The notes under the pieces are model-generated. The model saw only the letters and a list, made by a program, of their open reading frames with translations, was not told the origin of the DNA and did not search any database. The translations under genes were made by a program, and so were the position numbers. Of a stretch of DNA of 64,000 bases, positions 9,543 to 22,362 are shown one piece after another (position 1 is the stretch's first letter; every line of letters begins with the position of its first letter). The DNA lies in NCBI GenBank assembly GCA_963970005.1, contig CAXAMN010025695.1, positions 185,317-249,316 of the forward strand. Direction: 5' to 3'. Source of the stretch: Durusdinium trenchii. Its lineage: Eukaryota > Sar > Dinophyceae > Suessiales > Symbiodiniaceae.

Positions 9543-11645
9543 GCAAGAGGTTCCATGCTAGATTGCAGACCAAAAGCAAAATGCCCAAAGAACCGGCTCC
9601 ATCCTTGCAGTTTGGCGGTGGTTTGATAGTGAAGCTCTTCCTGGCACCCGCTCCATCCGGAATAGGCACGCCAGCTGCCTTCAGCATTTGCTCCTGGAAG
9701 GTGAGGAGGCGCAGTTGTGTGCGGATGGACTCCGGGTTGACCGTTGAAAAGACAAGTATATGCATACATATTTTATATAGATATAGATTTTTGTTGCCTG
9801 GATGCACAATCACCACACAGTACAATTTGGTCAAAACACAAGTCATATTGTAGGTAATGGTCTCCTTCTCCTTCCATGCATCTTGGAGTGATGGCTCTGC
9901 ACTGCAATTGGGGGCAGGATCAGGCATATTTTGATCACCATGGTCACATGCCTGATCACCTGTGCCTCCTGAAGCATCACCACCTTTATCGTCAGAAGGG
10001 ACAGATGTGGACCGACCCCTTCCACGACCACGGCCCTTGCCAGCCCTCCCAGTAGCTTTTTTGTTGATGGCTTTCTGAACTTTGGGATCCTTAGAAGCCC
10101 GCTCAAGAAGCTTTTCAGCAGATTCCACCTTTGCGGCCTTGGATTTCGCAAGTTGGGCTGAGTAGGGATCACTAGGCCCCTCTTCAACATCTATCTTCTC
10201 TTTAACAAGTTCATGAGCAACCTTCTCCAAGTCAGCCCGAGCCGATGGCTTCTCTGCTTCAATAGGTGTTCGGTCCTGGCGTCATGAACGTGCTAGCTAG
10301 CCGTCAGTTGTTGTTGCCCAGTACAGACTTGTAAAAGGTCAGACTCCCATTAAAAAAATATTAATGTCGCATTGTCCTTCAAAGCTTGACGTCGACAACC
10401 GGAAATATCAGCAGCCGGAGGTTCCATGAAGCCATCGAGGATGGTCTCCAGCTGAGTCTCGAGCTCATCAGGGTGGGGTACCTGAGAAAATGGTTTGCTG
10501 GGTGGTAAAGGACTTTATAAGACACAGACAGAGGCCTACTTGCTTCAGGACAGTTTTCTCAAAATCAAATACACCGACACATGACAGCGCGCACAGGGTC
10601 CGATCGTCTGGCAGTGTTTGGGGGTGAAGCACTAGTAGTAGACGACGGGGTCAACGCCGTATTCTCAGGCTCCTCAACCAGTACGAGTCAGATGCCCGAT
10701 TCATATGGGATATTTGACTACGCCGGGGTTGTTTTGAAATGCTTTCAGGGTCACTATATACATACATGGGTTGTGCAGGAATGTCCTCCAGTGCCACCGC
10801 AGCATTCAATGCAGCTTCCACACCGTGTTCTGGATCCCCACCAGCTGGCCAGGAAGAAGGGTGAAGGGTAAGTAAAAACATATTCAAATTCAGATCATGC
10901 GGCCTTCATGAACCAATTTTTTGTCCACCCGCGCCTTTGAGTTTTAAATCCAATAGGAACTCCTTCAGAAACCTGACCTTTGGAGATCTGGAAGATTTGG
11001 CTTTCTTGCAAAGGTACAGCACGTGTGTCAGCATGCAACGCAAATTGGCAGCTTCTGTTCCAGCCCAATCCTGGCCATCATGCATTGTGAAACCCATTCA
11101 GAAGGGAGTACAGTATAGTGAAATATATATTTTTGATTGCAAGAATCCGTTGGGCCTTGATTTCACGACCTTTGGCTTTTGAGCCCAAGATTGCATACCT
11201 TTTGCACAAGGTGATGATCACTTCCTGCCGCCGAGTGATGGAGCGTCTCACCGTCTCACCACATATTTAAACATGTTGATCTAACAAGGCATATTGTCAA
11301 TGGTCACAACCCCACCTCAAGATCACACTCCCACACTCCCCAATTACATCCTAGGGTCCTAGGAATGTCACCACGCCTGATGAATCTTCAAGCATGGAAT
11401 CACCAGTTCTGTCGAGGCCAAATACTGCATAGCCAGCTCATAATGCTGCTCAACCTGTAGGTCTTGAACAGGCTGGTTGCGCGTTCTCCCCCAACAAGTA
11501 TACCAAGATTCACCATAGCACAGACAAAACACCTCTGAAAATGAAGACATGAGTCCATCTCGATAGATGCCGGACCGCTGTCTGGCTTCGTGAAAAGAAC
11601 CTTAAGCGGCTGCTTCCGGATAGACTCCAGCCGCCCCTCCTCCAA
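9543..11645 (-). CDS. Minus-strand multi-exon gene, Lys/Arg/Gly-rich, unknown function
   Basis: Minus-strand coding blocks: 11645-11530 (EEGRLESIRKQPLKVLF), 11485-11368 (VEQHYELAMQYLASTELVI), 11075-10906 (TEAANLRCMLTHVLYLCKK, then a basic end), 10870-10765 (HPSSWPAGGDPEHGVEAALN), 10482-10400 (VPHPDELETQLETILDGFM), 10265-9860 (a charged helix, then KATGRAGKGRGRGRGR, then an acidic stretch) and 9735-9590 (ESIRTQLRLLTFQEQMLKAA). The Gly/Arg block is like the basic linker in the gene at 1-5013. All blocks run the same way with plausible CAG acceptors, so one gene is likely. It may be the 5' half of the gene at 7298-8660. I do not recognise a catalytic domain. Confidence 0.45.
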
Positions 11646-11649
11646 AAGA

Positions 11650-12980
11650 TATTCATTGAGTACGTCCTTCAGGGCATGAACACTTGAGGACCTTTGTCCA
11701 AGTCTTTGTTGATTAGATTTGGCCTAAGAATTGCACTAACATGATCGATTCCAAGATGTATGTATAGGCAAGGTTGTTCAAGACCTAGTCTCGAGGAGGT
11801 TTAGCCCAGATGTTCAGAATCCGCCGAGCCTCTGCCACGTGCAGAGGCGAGGCATGTCTTGTGGAAGGTTGCTTGTATAGCTTGTAAAGATTGTGACCTT
11901 GCCCTGGGTCCTTAGAATGTTCCTTGGTGCGGATTTTTTGGTTCGCTGACTTCACCCCCGATGTTCTTGCTGTTGCTGTTGTTCTTGTTGTTGTTTTCCT
12001 TAGTTTTTGTTGTTATGTTCATATCTAACCACGGCTTTGTTCTTACAATCCAAAAACTTGGTGGGGCGGCGGACCTGGCCGAAGGCTGTTAAATAACACG
12101 GAATAACTATTGTGTATATAGTCAAGGTTGTTCAAGACCCGGTCTCAAACAGGTTTATCACAGCATAATACGGCATAATTACATAAAATACCCGGCCCAT
12201 GTCCTCTATGACAGCTGCATAGTACTTATTCTGCTGGTTTGGTGGGGCCATGGCTTCAGCTTGAAGGCAATAGTCACACTAGCTAGCTGCGCAACCAAAA
12301 TGCTGCACAGCTGCTAACCCATGCCAACAGCTATTTGCAGCGCAGCCCTCTCAAGTGGCTAAATCTGCAACACACCTATCTCAATTGCCTAGGTTTAAAA
12401 AAGAACGCGTCGTGTCCACTAAACTTTACCCACATGCATGTTTTGCATGCTCATATTTCCACAAACCTTGACCAATCACAGCACTGCAGTGGGCAGGCAG
12501 GCACCTCCCCAATGTTGAACCAGTCCACCACTGCCAGTACTTCCAGAAGCTTGGAAACCAGTAGGCCCTTGCCCACCAGCGGGTGCACCATCAGCTAGTG
12601 CTGACCGAGCCTTCTCAGCTCGGTGAGCTGCTTTGGCGCGTTTCATGGCATGCTTCTAGCCAACTCAAATCAAAAAAACACTTGATTGCTGCATGGTCTA
12701 CACATGTCTACACTACTGAATGCGGGAACTTCCAGTTTCTGTCCAAAAGATGTCTGAATGATGACATCAAGCCATAATTGTACTTAACATTATTGGCCAA
12801 AATGGCCCTGTGAAGCCTCAGAATGCAGGTCCGACACATCCGACAAACGCATTTCCGACAATGTCGGTGCTATTCTTGGTCATCAGACATGACCTCAAAT
12901 TTTGAGGTCATTTCTATTTTACACCTATTGATGGTCATGGATCCTCAGGGTAATATAGTGTTTCCCTGGCAAGGCGTCGT
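11650..12980. other. Divergent strand-switch region
   Basis: To the left all recognised exons are on the minus strand and to the right on the plus strand, so this interval separates two diverging gene clusters. No exon is convincing inside it. A short direct repeat beginning CAAGGTTGTTCAAGACC occurs at about 11770 and again at about 12122, each followed by a variant of GGTCTC and AGGTTTA. TATATA-like words occur near 11758 and 12114. A bidirectional promoter could sit here, but no motif proves it. Confidence 0.4.
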
Positions 12981-12983
12981 TCG

Positions 12984-15900
12984 TTGGTGCGGCAGATCCA
13001 AAATTGCAAATCACTAAGGAACCGTGGTGAGATTTGGGAAATCACGGACGATGAAGTCATTGCAGAAGGAGTGTACTTGGACGATAAGAACCGCAGAATC
13101 CTAGGTCTTGGCCCTCCAGTCCGCTGGTGTTTGTGCTTTCGGTCGTTCTTCCCTTTGACTAAGCCCAGAATTCTTAGGGTTTCTTCTTCGGCATTTGTTC
13201 TGATCAGCACGGCACTCCGTGTGGCTTCCACGCTGACCGGTGGTGACGGTCCGGTCGACCGGCCCGACCGAGGCAGCGCACGCAGCTCTTGGACTTGCTG
13301 GTGCCGGGCACCGGGCGCATCCATCGCTTCAAGTCGTCGACGCAGACGGACTTCTCGGACATGATACTGTGTCTCACCCGGCAGGGGCAAAGTGACCCGG
13401 TGGCACTCCGGAGCGGAGAGAATTGAGAGGTTTCTGGCAAGGAGGGAGAAGGACTCCTGAGAGTTTTGAGGGGGAATAGTGTAGATTGCAGATGATGAAT
13501 GTAGATTGTTTCGAGGTTCCTGATCATCCCTGATCAGCAAATCCAAGGCAACAAGGAGATCATTGAGGAGATTAAGTTCTATATGCCAGAGCTCAGAGCC
13601 GATGGTCTTTATGGAAACCTGGGATGTGATGATGAAAAGCAACGGGCCTTTCTTTCAGTGCTGAGTGCGGTTTGGCTGGTCAAGGGTGACTACACCAGTA
13701 TGGTCGAATGCCAAAAGCCAGGGGCGCGCTTGCGCATGCAAACCTTCAACTTGATCAGAGAGAATTTATGCATTAGGGAGATGACCACCAGCCAGATCAC
13801 AGCAACTGGGTGTTTGGAATGTGTGTTTCTTTATGTTTCTTTACTATTGTATTATTTTAAAATATGTTTGAAATGTTACTGTACTCTCTACTTGGAACAA
13901 GTTAGCCCGGTTATCCAAATACTGAGATGTTCAGAAATGTTCCGGCATGTTTTTTGTCCAGTCAATCAGCCACCAGGTAGCAATCTTGATTTTGGCCATC
14001 CGTGGTTTGAGCAAAACTGATGATGTGGCACGGCTGTGCCCCCCTTCTGAAGCTCGCTTCAAGCCTTTGTTTGCCCAGTTTCTTCACACCTTTCGCACCA
14101 ACGGTTTTGGTTTCTCGTTGTCACCAATTCACCGGCACGCAGTCGTTCCCATTTTTTTGCCAGGAACGTCGTAGGCCTGAAGACGTTCTCTACTATGCCG
14201 TCAGTAACTTGGATCCGTACCTGCCTTCAATAGCTTCGATCAAGGGCGAAGTCTTCGACATGATGATTTGCACCGTTCGCATGCTGGGCGAATTCAACTT
14301 CGCCCAGCTGCTTCAAGGAGAGAACAACCCTCATTCAGTTTGGCAGCTGCAGAGTGCTCGCAAGGACAAGTTGGATTGGCAGAGTCAGGTTGATTTCTTT
14401 AGCTTCTCTCCAACAATTCATGGAAGTTAGTTATATAGACATGGCCCGTGGAAAGAGCATGTTTGCAAAAGAAAGGGGGTTATCAATTTTCATGTTTGTT
14501 GAAGGGGGGTAGATTGTTCAATACGCGTGCTTTGTCATCCTGAATGGTTGCGAAACACTGGTAAATCGATGCTGAACAGATTCGGTCCCCTCAGCTTTCC
14601 TGACAAACTACCCTCCCGCAAACTAACATGTAACCTGAGAATTGACCGGTGGTTTCGACCATTTTCCTCTACAGTGCTTTTGGGGTTCCATGTCAATGCG
14701 CAGGGGAGTCGTCCCTCTTGTTCTGTCCGTGTCTCGTTTGTTCAGTGTTTTTCAAGAGGTGACGCCACCTCCCGTCGCCATCGCCGCCATAGCTCGGGCC
14801 AGTTGTTGTATATTATATTTCCGCCCACGGGCGGGCCAGTCGTCTGCGGCAGGAAGAAGGGCAAGAAGTCTTTTCAATTTTCCTCTTAGTGCACGTGTGC
14901 ATCTTATGCGGCGTCACTGGAGCAGTCACCTTGGATGGCTCATTGCTTCTCGGACCGCCCGTGGACCAGGCAGAACCGATTTTTCAATGCGGACCGTGGA
15001 GGTCGAAATGGCGGTGGCTTAACAACAAGGTGCCCCCCAACCCCCCATACGCCCTAGTAATTAAATGGAGGACATTACATGTGGGTTCTCGGGTCACAGA
15101 TATTACTGAGCCAAATCCATATGCCCACTTGGGGCAATCCTGTTAGGGGGGAACTGGAAGCATCGGATAAGGCAGTGGAGCAGTCCGCATTCAGGAGATC
15201 AGTGGTGATAAGGATGACAAGTGGTGTAAAATCCTGCTGATTTGCGGAAGCAATTGGAATGCATATATTCATATGCGTGCCCATCCTGACATACATGCAC
15301 ACCCATTCTTGGCAGTTCCTGAGATGCTAAACTCCAGGGCATGTCCGGTTGTTGTAAAGGGGTAGCACCAGGAGTTTCCTCGTATTGTGCATAGTCCTAA
15401 GCTTCCCTGTTTGGCCCGGCGGCTCTTGTCGTTCATCCAGCTGCTCAAATCTTGCAGAACCAAGGTTTCTCACTGAATTGAATGGGCGCTCTGTGTTGAA
15501 GGGCCTGGCCTGCTTGCAGGATCTCTCCAACAAAGAGCCGCCAAATATCTACTGGTACTCTGGGAGGATTTGCGTCGATTTTGCTTTCAGTGTTGTTTTG
15601 TTAGTTTCCCTGACCGACATCACCACCCGAACCCTCCAAGACAAAACCATCCACTACGCTGAACAAGCGGCGTGTATATAATAAATATATTGACCACACT
15701 TTGGCCCGTTCGAACCAGAAAACATCAAGAACCCCGTTCAGGTTGGGTTTTCATTGGAGAGATCATGTTCATCACGCTTTGGGGTGGATTTCGGGGGTTC
15801 AGTGGAAACCCATGTCGATTCCAGGCAGAGCTGGACACGATTAAGGCAAACCCAATCTCAGAAAGCCTCCGTTCGTAAGTGTTGCCCCGAGACCTCCGAG

Positions 15901-18420
15901 ACCTGCGAGCAGTGCCAGGAAGGTAGGGTCTGGGTTTCCGGCTGGGACCGTTGGCCAAGCATTTTAGTCAGCAGTTTTCCTTCGCACGTGGCACAGGGAC
16001 ACTCCCATCTTAGCATTCCATGCTTACCAGTCCAGTGCTTACCAAACACCACTCTGCTGAGATGCAGCAGCCCCTACAAATTGATTTACTCTCACCCTGC
16101 TAGCTCGAAGGAGCTCCGTTACCCGACCTCGCGAATAAAACCTCCCGACCCCGGATTGTATTGCGGGTGCTGAGGCATTACATCGCGGTGCGCGCCGAAG
16201 CACTGCAGCTCAAAGTGCAAGAGGCCAGCCATTTGGTTTTGGCCCGCTTGGCTTGCTTAACACGCACCGTGGACACCGAGTCATTGAAACAACTCAATAA
16301 TGAGCCTTGGACAAAATATGGTATGGAGCATGCTGGTTGGCTTGCTGGTGGCTATGTCGGCTATGTTTGGTCATATTCTGGCTCGTTCCACGAATTTGCA
16401 CAAACGCGTTCAAGTACTGACTCCTTGATGAGGCATGCTTCTCTTTTGCGCAAACGCGTTTGGTATTTGGATGTAATCCCACTTCCGATCCCACTTTTCA
16501 CGCCTCAGGATTGGAACGCCTTATCCGATTCCGAGCAGAATGCCCTCCAGGAGATTTTCTTGCTGGATGGACATACGCACAAGGTGAGGGCTGGGACGGT
16601 GAGTCGGGATGGGCACCGGACTCTTTCCCAAAAAGAGGATGAATCCCTGCATTGCATTGGGTGACACTGGGAGTGTGCATTTGCACACTTATGTAAAATT
16701 AATGGCATGTATATAATCCTGTCCACCTATCAAAAAGCACGCGGTCCCCCCCTAATAAGGAAACCTCGGTCGCCTTTTTTTAGTAAGGGGTCCCTGAAAT
16801 CAGGGTGGTCCAAAATAGGGTCACCTGGGAAGGGCTTCAAAACCAAAAAGTCACCCAGGAAAATTTATGTACAATCCTTTATTAAACTCGTATCAACAAT
16901 TCAAAAAAAACTCCAGATCGAAGGGTCTTCCTTTTCCTCTACAAAAACCTTCATTAGAATAGTGATTCTTCATTAGACTAACAACTAAAGCTCAAGGTGA
17001 TGTCGCTGTGCCATGCGGTTTTGCGTGACCTCGGTGGAAAGTGCGTTTGCGTGAGTCCGTGCCATTGGGGGAAGGAAAGCCTGCTGGTGTAAACACGGCG
17101 TGTCATGGTTGATAGAGGTGGGCAGTTGCATGCAGTTACAGTTGCTTTTGGAACCAAAAAAACTCATCCAAAATCGGCCATGGTGGTAGTTTAGTAGAAG
17201 CTTGAAAGGGCGGTAAATTAAAAAACGAACACAAGCCGTATTTGGGGGGCTCCGACATGATTTTTTTTAGAATAGGGTCCTCCTACCTTTTTGAAGGGGA
17301 GCGATCAGCTTGACCACCAAAGAATTCAGAGCCTCTATTGAATCTGAACTTCACTCCATCCATCTCTATCCTTCAAAGCCATGAACAGTCTAGGATGTGT
17401 GGTCGAATTATTCGAGGTAGGGTGGGGACACACGCCTGACCTGACTCTCTTTGCAAGGCCTTTATGTTCATGTACTTGCCGCTGTTCTTGACGAATGCCA
17501 TGGGGAACAAGGGTCTTGGACTACGAGCAGGGTTGCAAGGGTTAGTTGAGCTCTACAACAAGTTGCTCAAACACCAATGCCTCAAAGAGGATGTCTCTAC
17601 AGTGAAGGTGGATATGTCGCTGGGCCCGAGTGAAGAAGTGTTGCTTTTGTTTTTGCGCTCCTTCGCATGGAAGTGGAACATGGCTCCTTGAAGGCCTGAT
17701 CTTCCAGTTCCATTGTTTTCGGGAGGATCCCCATGTTCGTTGATAAACCCTTTAGGCTCCGCTTCAGCTGTTGCTCAGCTTTACATGGGGCAGAGCAGAG
17801 AAGGGATCCTTGAACGTGTGAGAAGAGTCACTCCAGGTACCTTCACTAGAATCATACGTGATCATAGTTTTGAGGCGTACGCTATATCACCCAGCATCCC
17901 AACCTGGGCCTCACCATGCTTTCGGGAACCGATGTACCACACAGGTCAGCGCTCGCCAACTTGGCGAAGGGCGTTGATGACTACAAACTCTTGCGGCAAT
18001 GCTTGGACCACTCCAGAATCGTCAAACATGTACATGGGGTCACCGTGCTGATGACCGCAAAGAGCCGCTTGGCAAAATCCGCAAGTCCATCATGTGCACC
18101 ATTCTGGTTGCGTGGTGTGCATGCAGTGTTGGAACATGTATGTCCTGGCCCCTGGCAGCACTTCACTCGTTTTAATTCTTCAGGAGGTTCTTATCGCTTC
18201 GTATAGCGCTTATAGGGTGGATGGGTTTGTCCCCAGCGTGCCAGGCTATCAAGTGCTGTCGGGGCAGCTGGTGACCGAGAACCGGAGCGTGGACATGTTG
18301 GAGATGGTGGTGGCTCGGCAGAGGCAACTCGAGGCGGCCATGATTCCCAAGGAAGTCCGCCCATTGCCCCTCCTTCAAGTCAGCGAAGCGCCCTGGTTTG
18401 GAAGAAGTAGTGGTTCTTGA
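12984..18420 (+). CDS. Plus-strand multi-exon gene, unknown function
   Basis: Coding blocks: 12984-13125 (NRGEIWEITDDEVIAEG), about 13260-13425 (QLLDLLVPGTGRIHRF), about 13515-13810 (IQGNKEIIEEIKFYMPELRA), 14164-14388 (75 codons, TTTTTTTGCCAG acceptor and GT donor, phase 0, with VFDMMICTVRMLGEFNFAQL), about 15368-15465 (LARRLLSFIQLLKSC), about 16140-16583 (ending FLLDGHTHK before GTGAGG), 17458-17640 (KAFMFMYLPLFLTNAMGNKG, then LRAGLQGLVELYNKLLKH), 17760-17836, about 17905-18045 and 18184-18420 (ending in TGA). The 16583 to 17458 junction keeps phase and gives an unbroken helix-rich sequence. The Leu-rich helices could be an armadillo- or HEAT-like solenoid, but that is only an impression. 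The 5' start is not identified. Confidence 0.5.
16735..17282. repeat. 550-bp dispersed repeat, copy 1
   Basis: This stretch matches 33778-34312 in the same orientation over nearly its whole length. Shared words include CTAATAAGGAAACCTCGGTCGC, CCAGATCGAAGGGTCTTCC and GTGCGTTTGCGTGAGTCCGT. Both copies start after a C-rich tract and end at GGGTCC. It lies inside an intron of the surrounding plus-strand gene. The minus strand has a short conserved frame containing MARTHANAL, shared by both copies, but too short to call a protein. Confidence 0.75.
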
Positions 18421-18433
18421 GCTGTTCAGTTGC

Positions 18434-19501
18434 TTTGCTTTTGAGTGTCCTTTTGGTCAGGCATTAGTGTGGAATTGCGTTGTGTGCCAGGGTCTAGCGT
18501 TGCCCTCGCGTTGCCCTCGTTGTACCCAGATGGCGCAGCCATCAGAGCCCACTGCTAGTACTAAGTTCCTGAGCTTGTCTCGGATGGAGCAGCCAGTCTC
18601 CTTTCCTGCTAAGGAAGAAGTCGTGGAAGATATGTTTTGAGCCTGGCCGATTGCCCCCTGAGGCAGAAAGCACATAGCGATGACTTCAGGGGCCGTCTCA
18701 CTCCCTTCCACCCAGGGGCCGTGGCCGAGCCACGAGCCAAGAATCTGTGGTTAATTATTTGGTCATGGGATTACTGACCACCACTGAGAAGTGTGTGTGT
18801 GTGTGTGCGCGTATGTGTGTGTGTGTGTGTTTGTGTGGTGTGTGTTTGTATATTGAGATCAGTATATCGATGGTGGTCAATCGATGGTGGTCAACAATTC
18901 CACAGCCAAGCACAGCCGCACAGCACCTGAAACGTCCCGTTGAATCCATGGAAGGGATCGACGCAGGTGACTTGCAGCACCAACAAATCAACACGAGTGC
19001 GAGAGCAAAAAGAGAGGCGGCTGACACTGACACATCGCAGATCTTCTTCTTTCAAGCTTTCAGAGGGCTGTGCTGGCAAAATACATCTCGAAGATCGCCC
19101 AAAAGAAGGGGAAGCCGGTCCAGCGGGCAGGATCCGTCCTCACTTCTTGAACAGTTCGCTGTCTCAAACGGTTACAGGTAGGTCTTGGGGGTGTCGCAAT
19201 ACCTTTACCAGTCAGGAAACAATTGTCACTATTTGGATCTATTTGGAGAAAGGCCTTTACTAATCGCTAACCGCTAACCGCTAACCATCATCAGCCACTG
19301 CTACAGGAATTAGGATATACCCAAGGTAGGTCAACAACTACCGGCGAGGCCAAGGGTTGGATTGCCTCTGCACCGGGGAGCTTCATACAACTGGCGGATG
19401 CCTATGAGATTCCACAGGAGGCCCAAGCGTTGCTCGTGTGTTGGGGGATGAGAAATGATAAGAGGATGCGTTTGATTGCCAGACGCACTCCAAAAGATTG
19501 A
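18434..19501 (+). CDS. Plus-strand terminal exons, unknown protein
   Basis: Two blocks read as protein. The first, about 19062-19130 (AVLAKYISKIAQKKGKPVQ), stops in frame if unspliced. A GA donor at 19131 and the acceptor before 19326 keep the frame into the second, 19326-19501 (GEAKGWIASAPGSFIQLADA, then MRNDKRMRLIARRTPKD and TGA). A weaker block at 18520-18640 (SLSRMEQPVSFPAKEEVVED) may precede them. They may continue the gene at 12984-18420 or form the 3' end of another gene. Function unknown. Confidence 0.45.
18790..18852. repeat. (GT)n microsatellite
   Basis: An impure GT/TG dinucleotide tract with a CGCGTA interruption. It is followed by the doubled phrase CGATGGTGGTCAA at about 18868-18895. 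Confidence 0.9.
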
Positions 19502-19945
19502 TGAGTTAGCATTGACCATACAAGTGAACATGGTTCCTCAAGAGCTGCGTCCAGTAGATGGCAATATCAGAAGTTAGAATTTTGACACCTCATTGCAAGA
19601 AAAGATGGCTGGTACATGTATGTTCTCGCACCATGCGTGAGTTGCTGATAGTTGCTGCATCAGTTCTACAAATCTCTGAGAGAAGACACCAGTTCTGAAC
19701 TGAGTTCCCCATTTTTTGTTTCTCAGGACCCTGACCCAGATGGAACTTGGGAGGTATAGCTTCCACCCTTTGTGGAACCAGCGTCCGGCAGTCCTTCGGC
19801 TCGGACCCGACCCGGTCCGATCCACGAGGCCTTGAGCACGAGTAGTGCCAGGACCTTCGCCCGAAGCGCCTTGGTGTCGCTGACTCTGCGAGTGAAGTCC
19901 TGCGCCGGAGGACTTGTGGGGGGAGAACATCGGCCCCCACATATA

Positions 19946-20046
19946 ATCTTACATATATATATATATTTCATATATTATATTATATATAGAATATATATAT
20001 ATAATAGAAATAGATTATATATATAATAGATTATATATATACAGTA
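19946..20046. repeat. AT-rich palindromic microsatellite
   Basis: About 100 bases made almost only of TATA/ATAT words with GAA interruptions, several of them self-complementary. It is strongly prone to fold back and is likely a slippage-derived tract. Confidence 0.9.
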
Positions 20047-20141
20047 TAGAGGTGCTTTGTTTTTTTGGGGGGCACCGTCAACAACTGCTCGGGAATTTGT
20101 TTGATCATGTTTGGTCACATTTCCCAGTGCCAACTGTCAGG

Positions 20142-20268
20142 TCAGAATCAGCAAGATCCGCTCGTTTGCGCAATTGCAAGGCTCGAGCCAGCGCTGCCAG
20201 ACGGTTTTGCCAGGGCAGATAATTACCATACCTTGGTAGAACTCATCAGGGGTGACCCTGAGTCCTGA
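20142..20268 (+). CDS. Possible isolated exon
   Basis: After the acceptor GTCAG an open frame reads CAIARLEPALPDGFARADN, then HTLVELIRGDPES and a stop. The composition is protein-like, but no neighbouring exon could be phased to it. It may belong to the gene ending at 19501 or to one downstream. Confidence 0.25.
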
Positions 20269-20269
20269 A

Positions 20270-21725
20270 TTAACTTGTCCTTTGAATTTCTATGGTTGAT
20301 AAGGTACAAGCATTCAGAACAAAGGTTTTGGAATATTGATTAGAGAGTGGGGGATGGTGAGGGCAGTGTACAAGATGATTACTTGATGACAGGTGATTTT
20401 GTGGGCTGCGTTTTGTTTGAGTGGGGACGCGCTGAACCACTTACAAATCAATGTATATAGCCGTTTCGCAGACATAGCTGGCAGATGACGAAGGGGTTAC
20501 AGTTCAAAACAGATAAAGTAGCAGGTGTCGCACAGTAGAATAACAGACTTGAAATGAAGATCTCACAGATAGCACTGATTCTGTCAGTGTCAGTGTAGTA
20601 GAACATATTTACACGTACAGTATAACATAACTTGACACATGTCCTAGAAAGTGAAGGAACCACCAAAACGGTTGAAACACCGCCTGACTTCTTTAGAAGT
20701 GGAGGAGAAAACCCTTTGGAAGCCTCATTTGGGCTCCATGCGATCTGACAGATAAGCAAACACAGCCCGAGTGAGATGCTGATCCGACTGTCAGGCTGCG
20801 AGATGATGTGGCCTACGCGGTGGCCTTGCTTCCCTTGTGTGCTGTGCTGCTGGGATGATGATACAGATGGTTTGCACGAGCAACACCAGTCATGAGCAAA
20901 GGTCGGAGATGTCACTACTGCTGTGCATAGTTAGTTGTATACTATTCATTTTTATACGTCACATTTTTTCACAATTAGATTTGAAGATCTCATTTATGTG
21001 ATATGTGTGTCGTGTGGCCAAAGCGCACGCACCAATATGTGAGACATTGTGAGACAAGAACCTAGTTACATTGCTATTGAAACGAAGGGTTCGCAGGACG
21101 CTTTGACAGGAGTTGACACCTGGACCTTTGAGACCTTTGACACCTGGCGGTTGGTGGTTTTGAACATTGAAATTCATATTGTAATGATAAGTCTCGATGA
21201 CTGACTAAAAAAAAGGTACATTCATAGATCTAAATACTGCTGTAAAGACTTCGATTTTGGGGGGTTGAAGCCCGTAACTTTGGGTCTTTCAGCGTCATTT
21301 TGGGGTGAAAAAAAACCGGCCGAGGCATCCCTTCAACATGATTCGGGTCCTTCAACTCGGAGGCAGACGGTCTACTCACCCCGCCGCGAGACGAGGGTCT
21401 CGGAACACCGCGTGCGGTCACACGGTGCTCCGAGCGACGGCGTCGCTCACCCGAGCGACCTGTTTCGCCTACCTGCTACTCCGTCGGTGACTGTACCTGG
21501 AAGTCACAGTCGCTGTGGCACCTGGGGTGCAAAAAAGTGTATGGGAGCCACATTGATAGATCAGCAGTAGCAGTATGTCGGTAGATCAGCAGCATCAGCC
21601 GCTTGATCTGTTTGCGCCCTGTAACAGCCTCATGCCCAACCTGTTTTCGCACAGAATCATGCTGCAAGAGATCCCAGTTTTTATGCCAACACGTGTAGGA
21701 ACCCAAAATTGGATTTCCTTTTCAA
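20270..21725. other. Stretch without a recognised gene
   Basis: No exon with both protein-like composition and matching splice signals was found. Open frames near 21.3-21.5 kb are short and GC-biased and could equally be chance. Nothing structured stands out. Confidence 0.35.
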
Positions 21726-21727
21726 AC

Positions 21728-21915
21728 CATACAGGTCCATGCAACTAGTAAAAAGAAGCTACTAGTTACTAGTAGCAAGGTGCATCGCTACTACGAACAG
21801 GTGCATCGCTACTAGTAGTAGCATCTAGTAGCAAATTTGCTACTAGTAGTAATGCCTGGAGCTACTACTTGTAGTAGCTTCTTGCTACTAGTAGCGATGC
21901 CATTGTTTCTAGTAG
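21728..21915. repeat. CTAGTAG-rich palindromic patch
   Basis: The words ACTAGTAG, CTACTAGT, TAGTAGC and GCTACTA recur about twenty times in both orientations, along with a repeated TGCATCGCTACTA and a TAGCGATGCC inverse. Each short unit is nearly self-complementary, so the region can fold on itself in many registers. No frame stays open through it. Confidence 0.8.
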
Positions 21916-22316
21916 CTTACAATGACTTCTGATCACACCTCAGAGGCATCCACTCCTTGCTGGCGCTCCTGGCAGATTCTTCTACACTGGCGCCGGAGGT
22001 TCAGATCACTGGCGAGGCGGTGTCAGATGCGACAGACGGGGCGCCGGTGTTCTCCATGTTTGTTGCGACGTTTTCTGGGCTTTTCATGTCTCTTCCATGC
22101 GCCAAGTGGGTCTTTCGCTCTTGGCGGCACCGGCGAAGACGGCGTGAACTCGGTGAAGACCGGCGAAGACGGCGTGCGGTTGGGAGGAACTCTCCAACAC
22201 CGAAGTCTCCGCCTTGGTCCTTCTCGTCCTTTGCGTGGCTCGGCGTGAGTCGAGGACGGGGTGGGTCTGGGAGGTGGAACTTCAAAGAGCAGCCAAGTGC
22301 CCCCTTGAGATGGGGG

Positions 22317-22362
22317 GAGAGAGAGAGAGAGAGACAGAGGGAGAGAGCGACAGAGGGAGAGC
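22317..22362. repeat. (GA)n-rich microsatellite
   Basis: GAGAGAGAGAGAGAGA followed by GACAGAGGGAGAGAGCGACAG: a GA dinucleotide tract with imperfect extensions. Confidence 0.9.

Noticed and set aside
12935..13642. 235-codon minus-strand open frame
   Set aside because: The plus strand has protein-like blocks here (EIWEITDDEVIAEG, QLLDLLVPGTGRIHRF, KEIIEEIKFYMPELRA) that agree with the phased downstream exons. The minus frame is a shadow.
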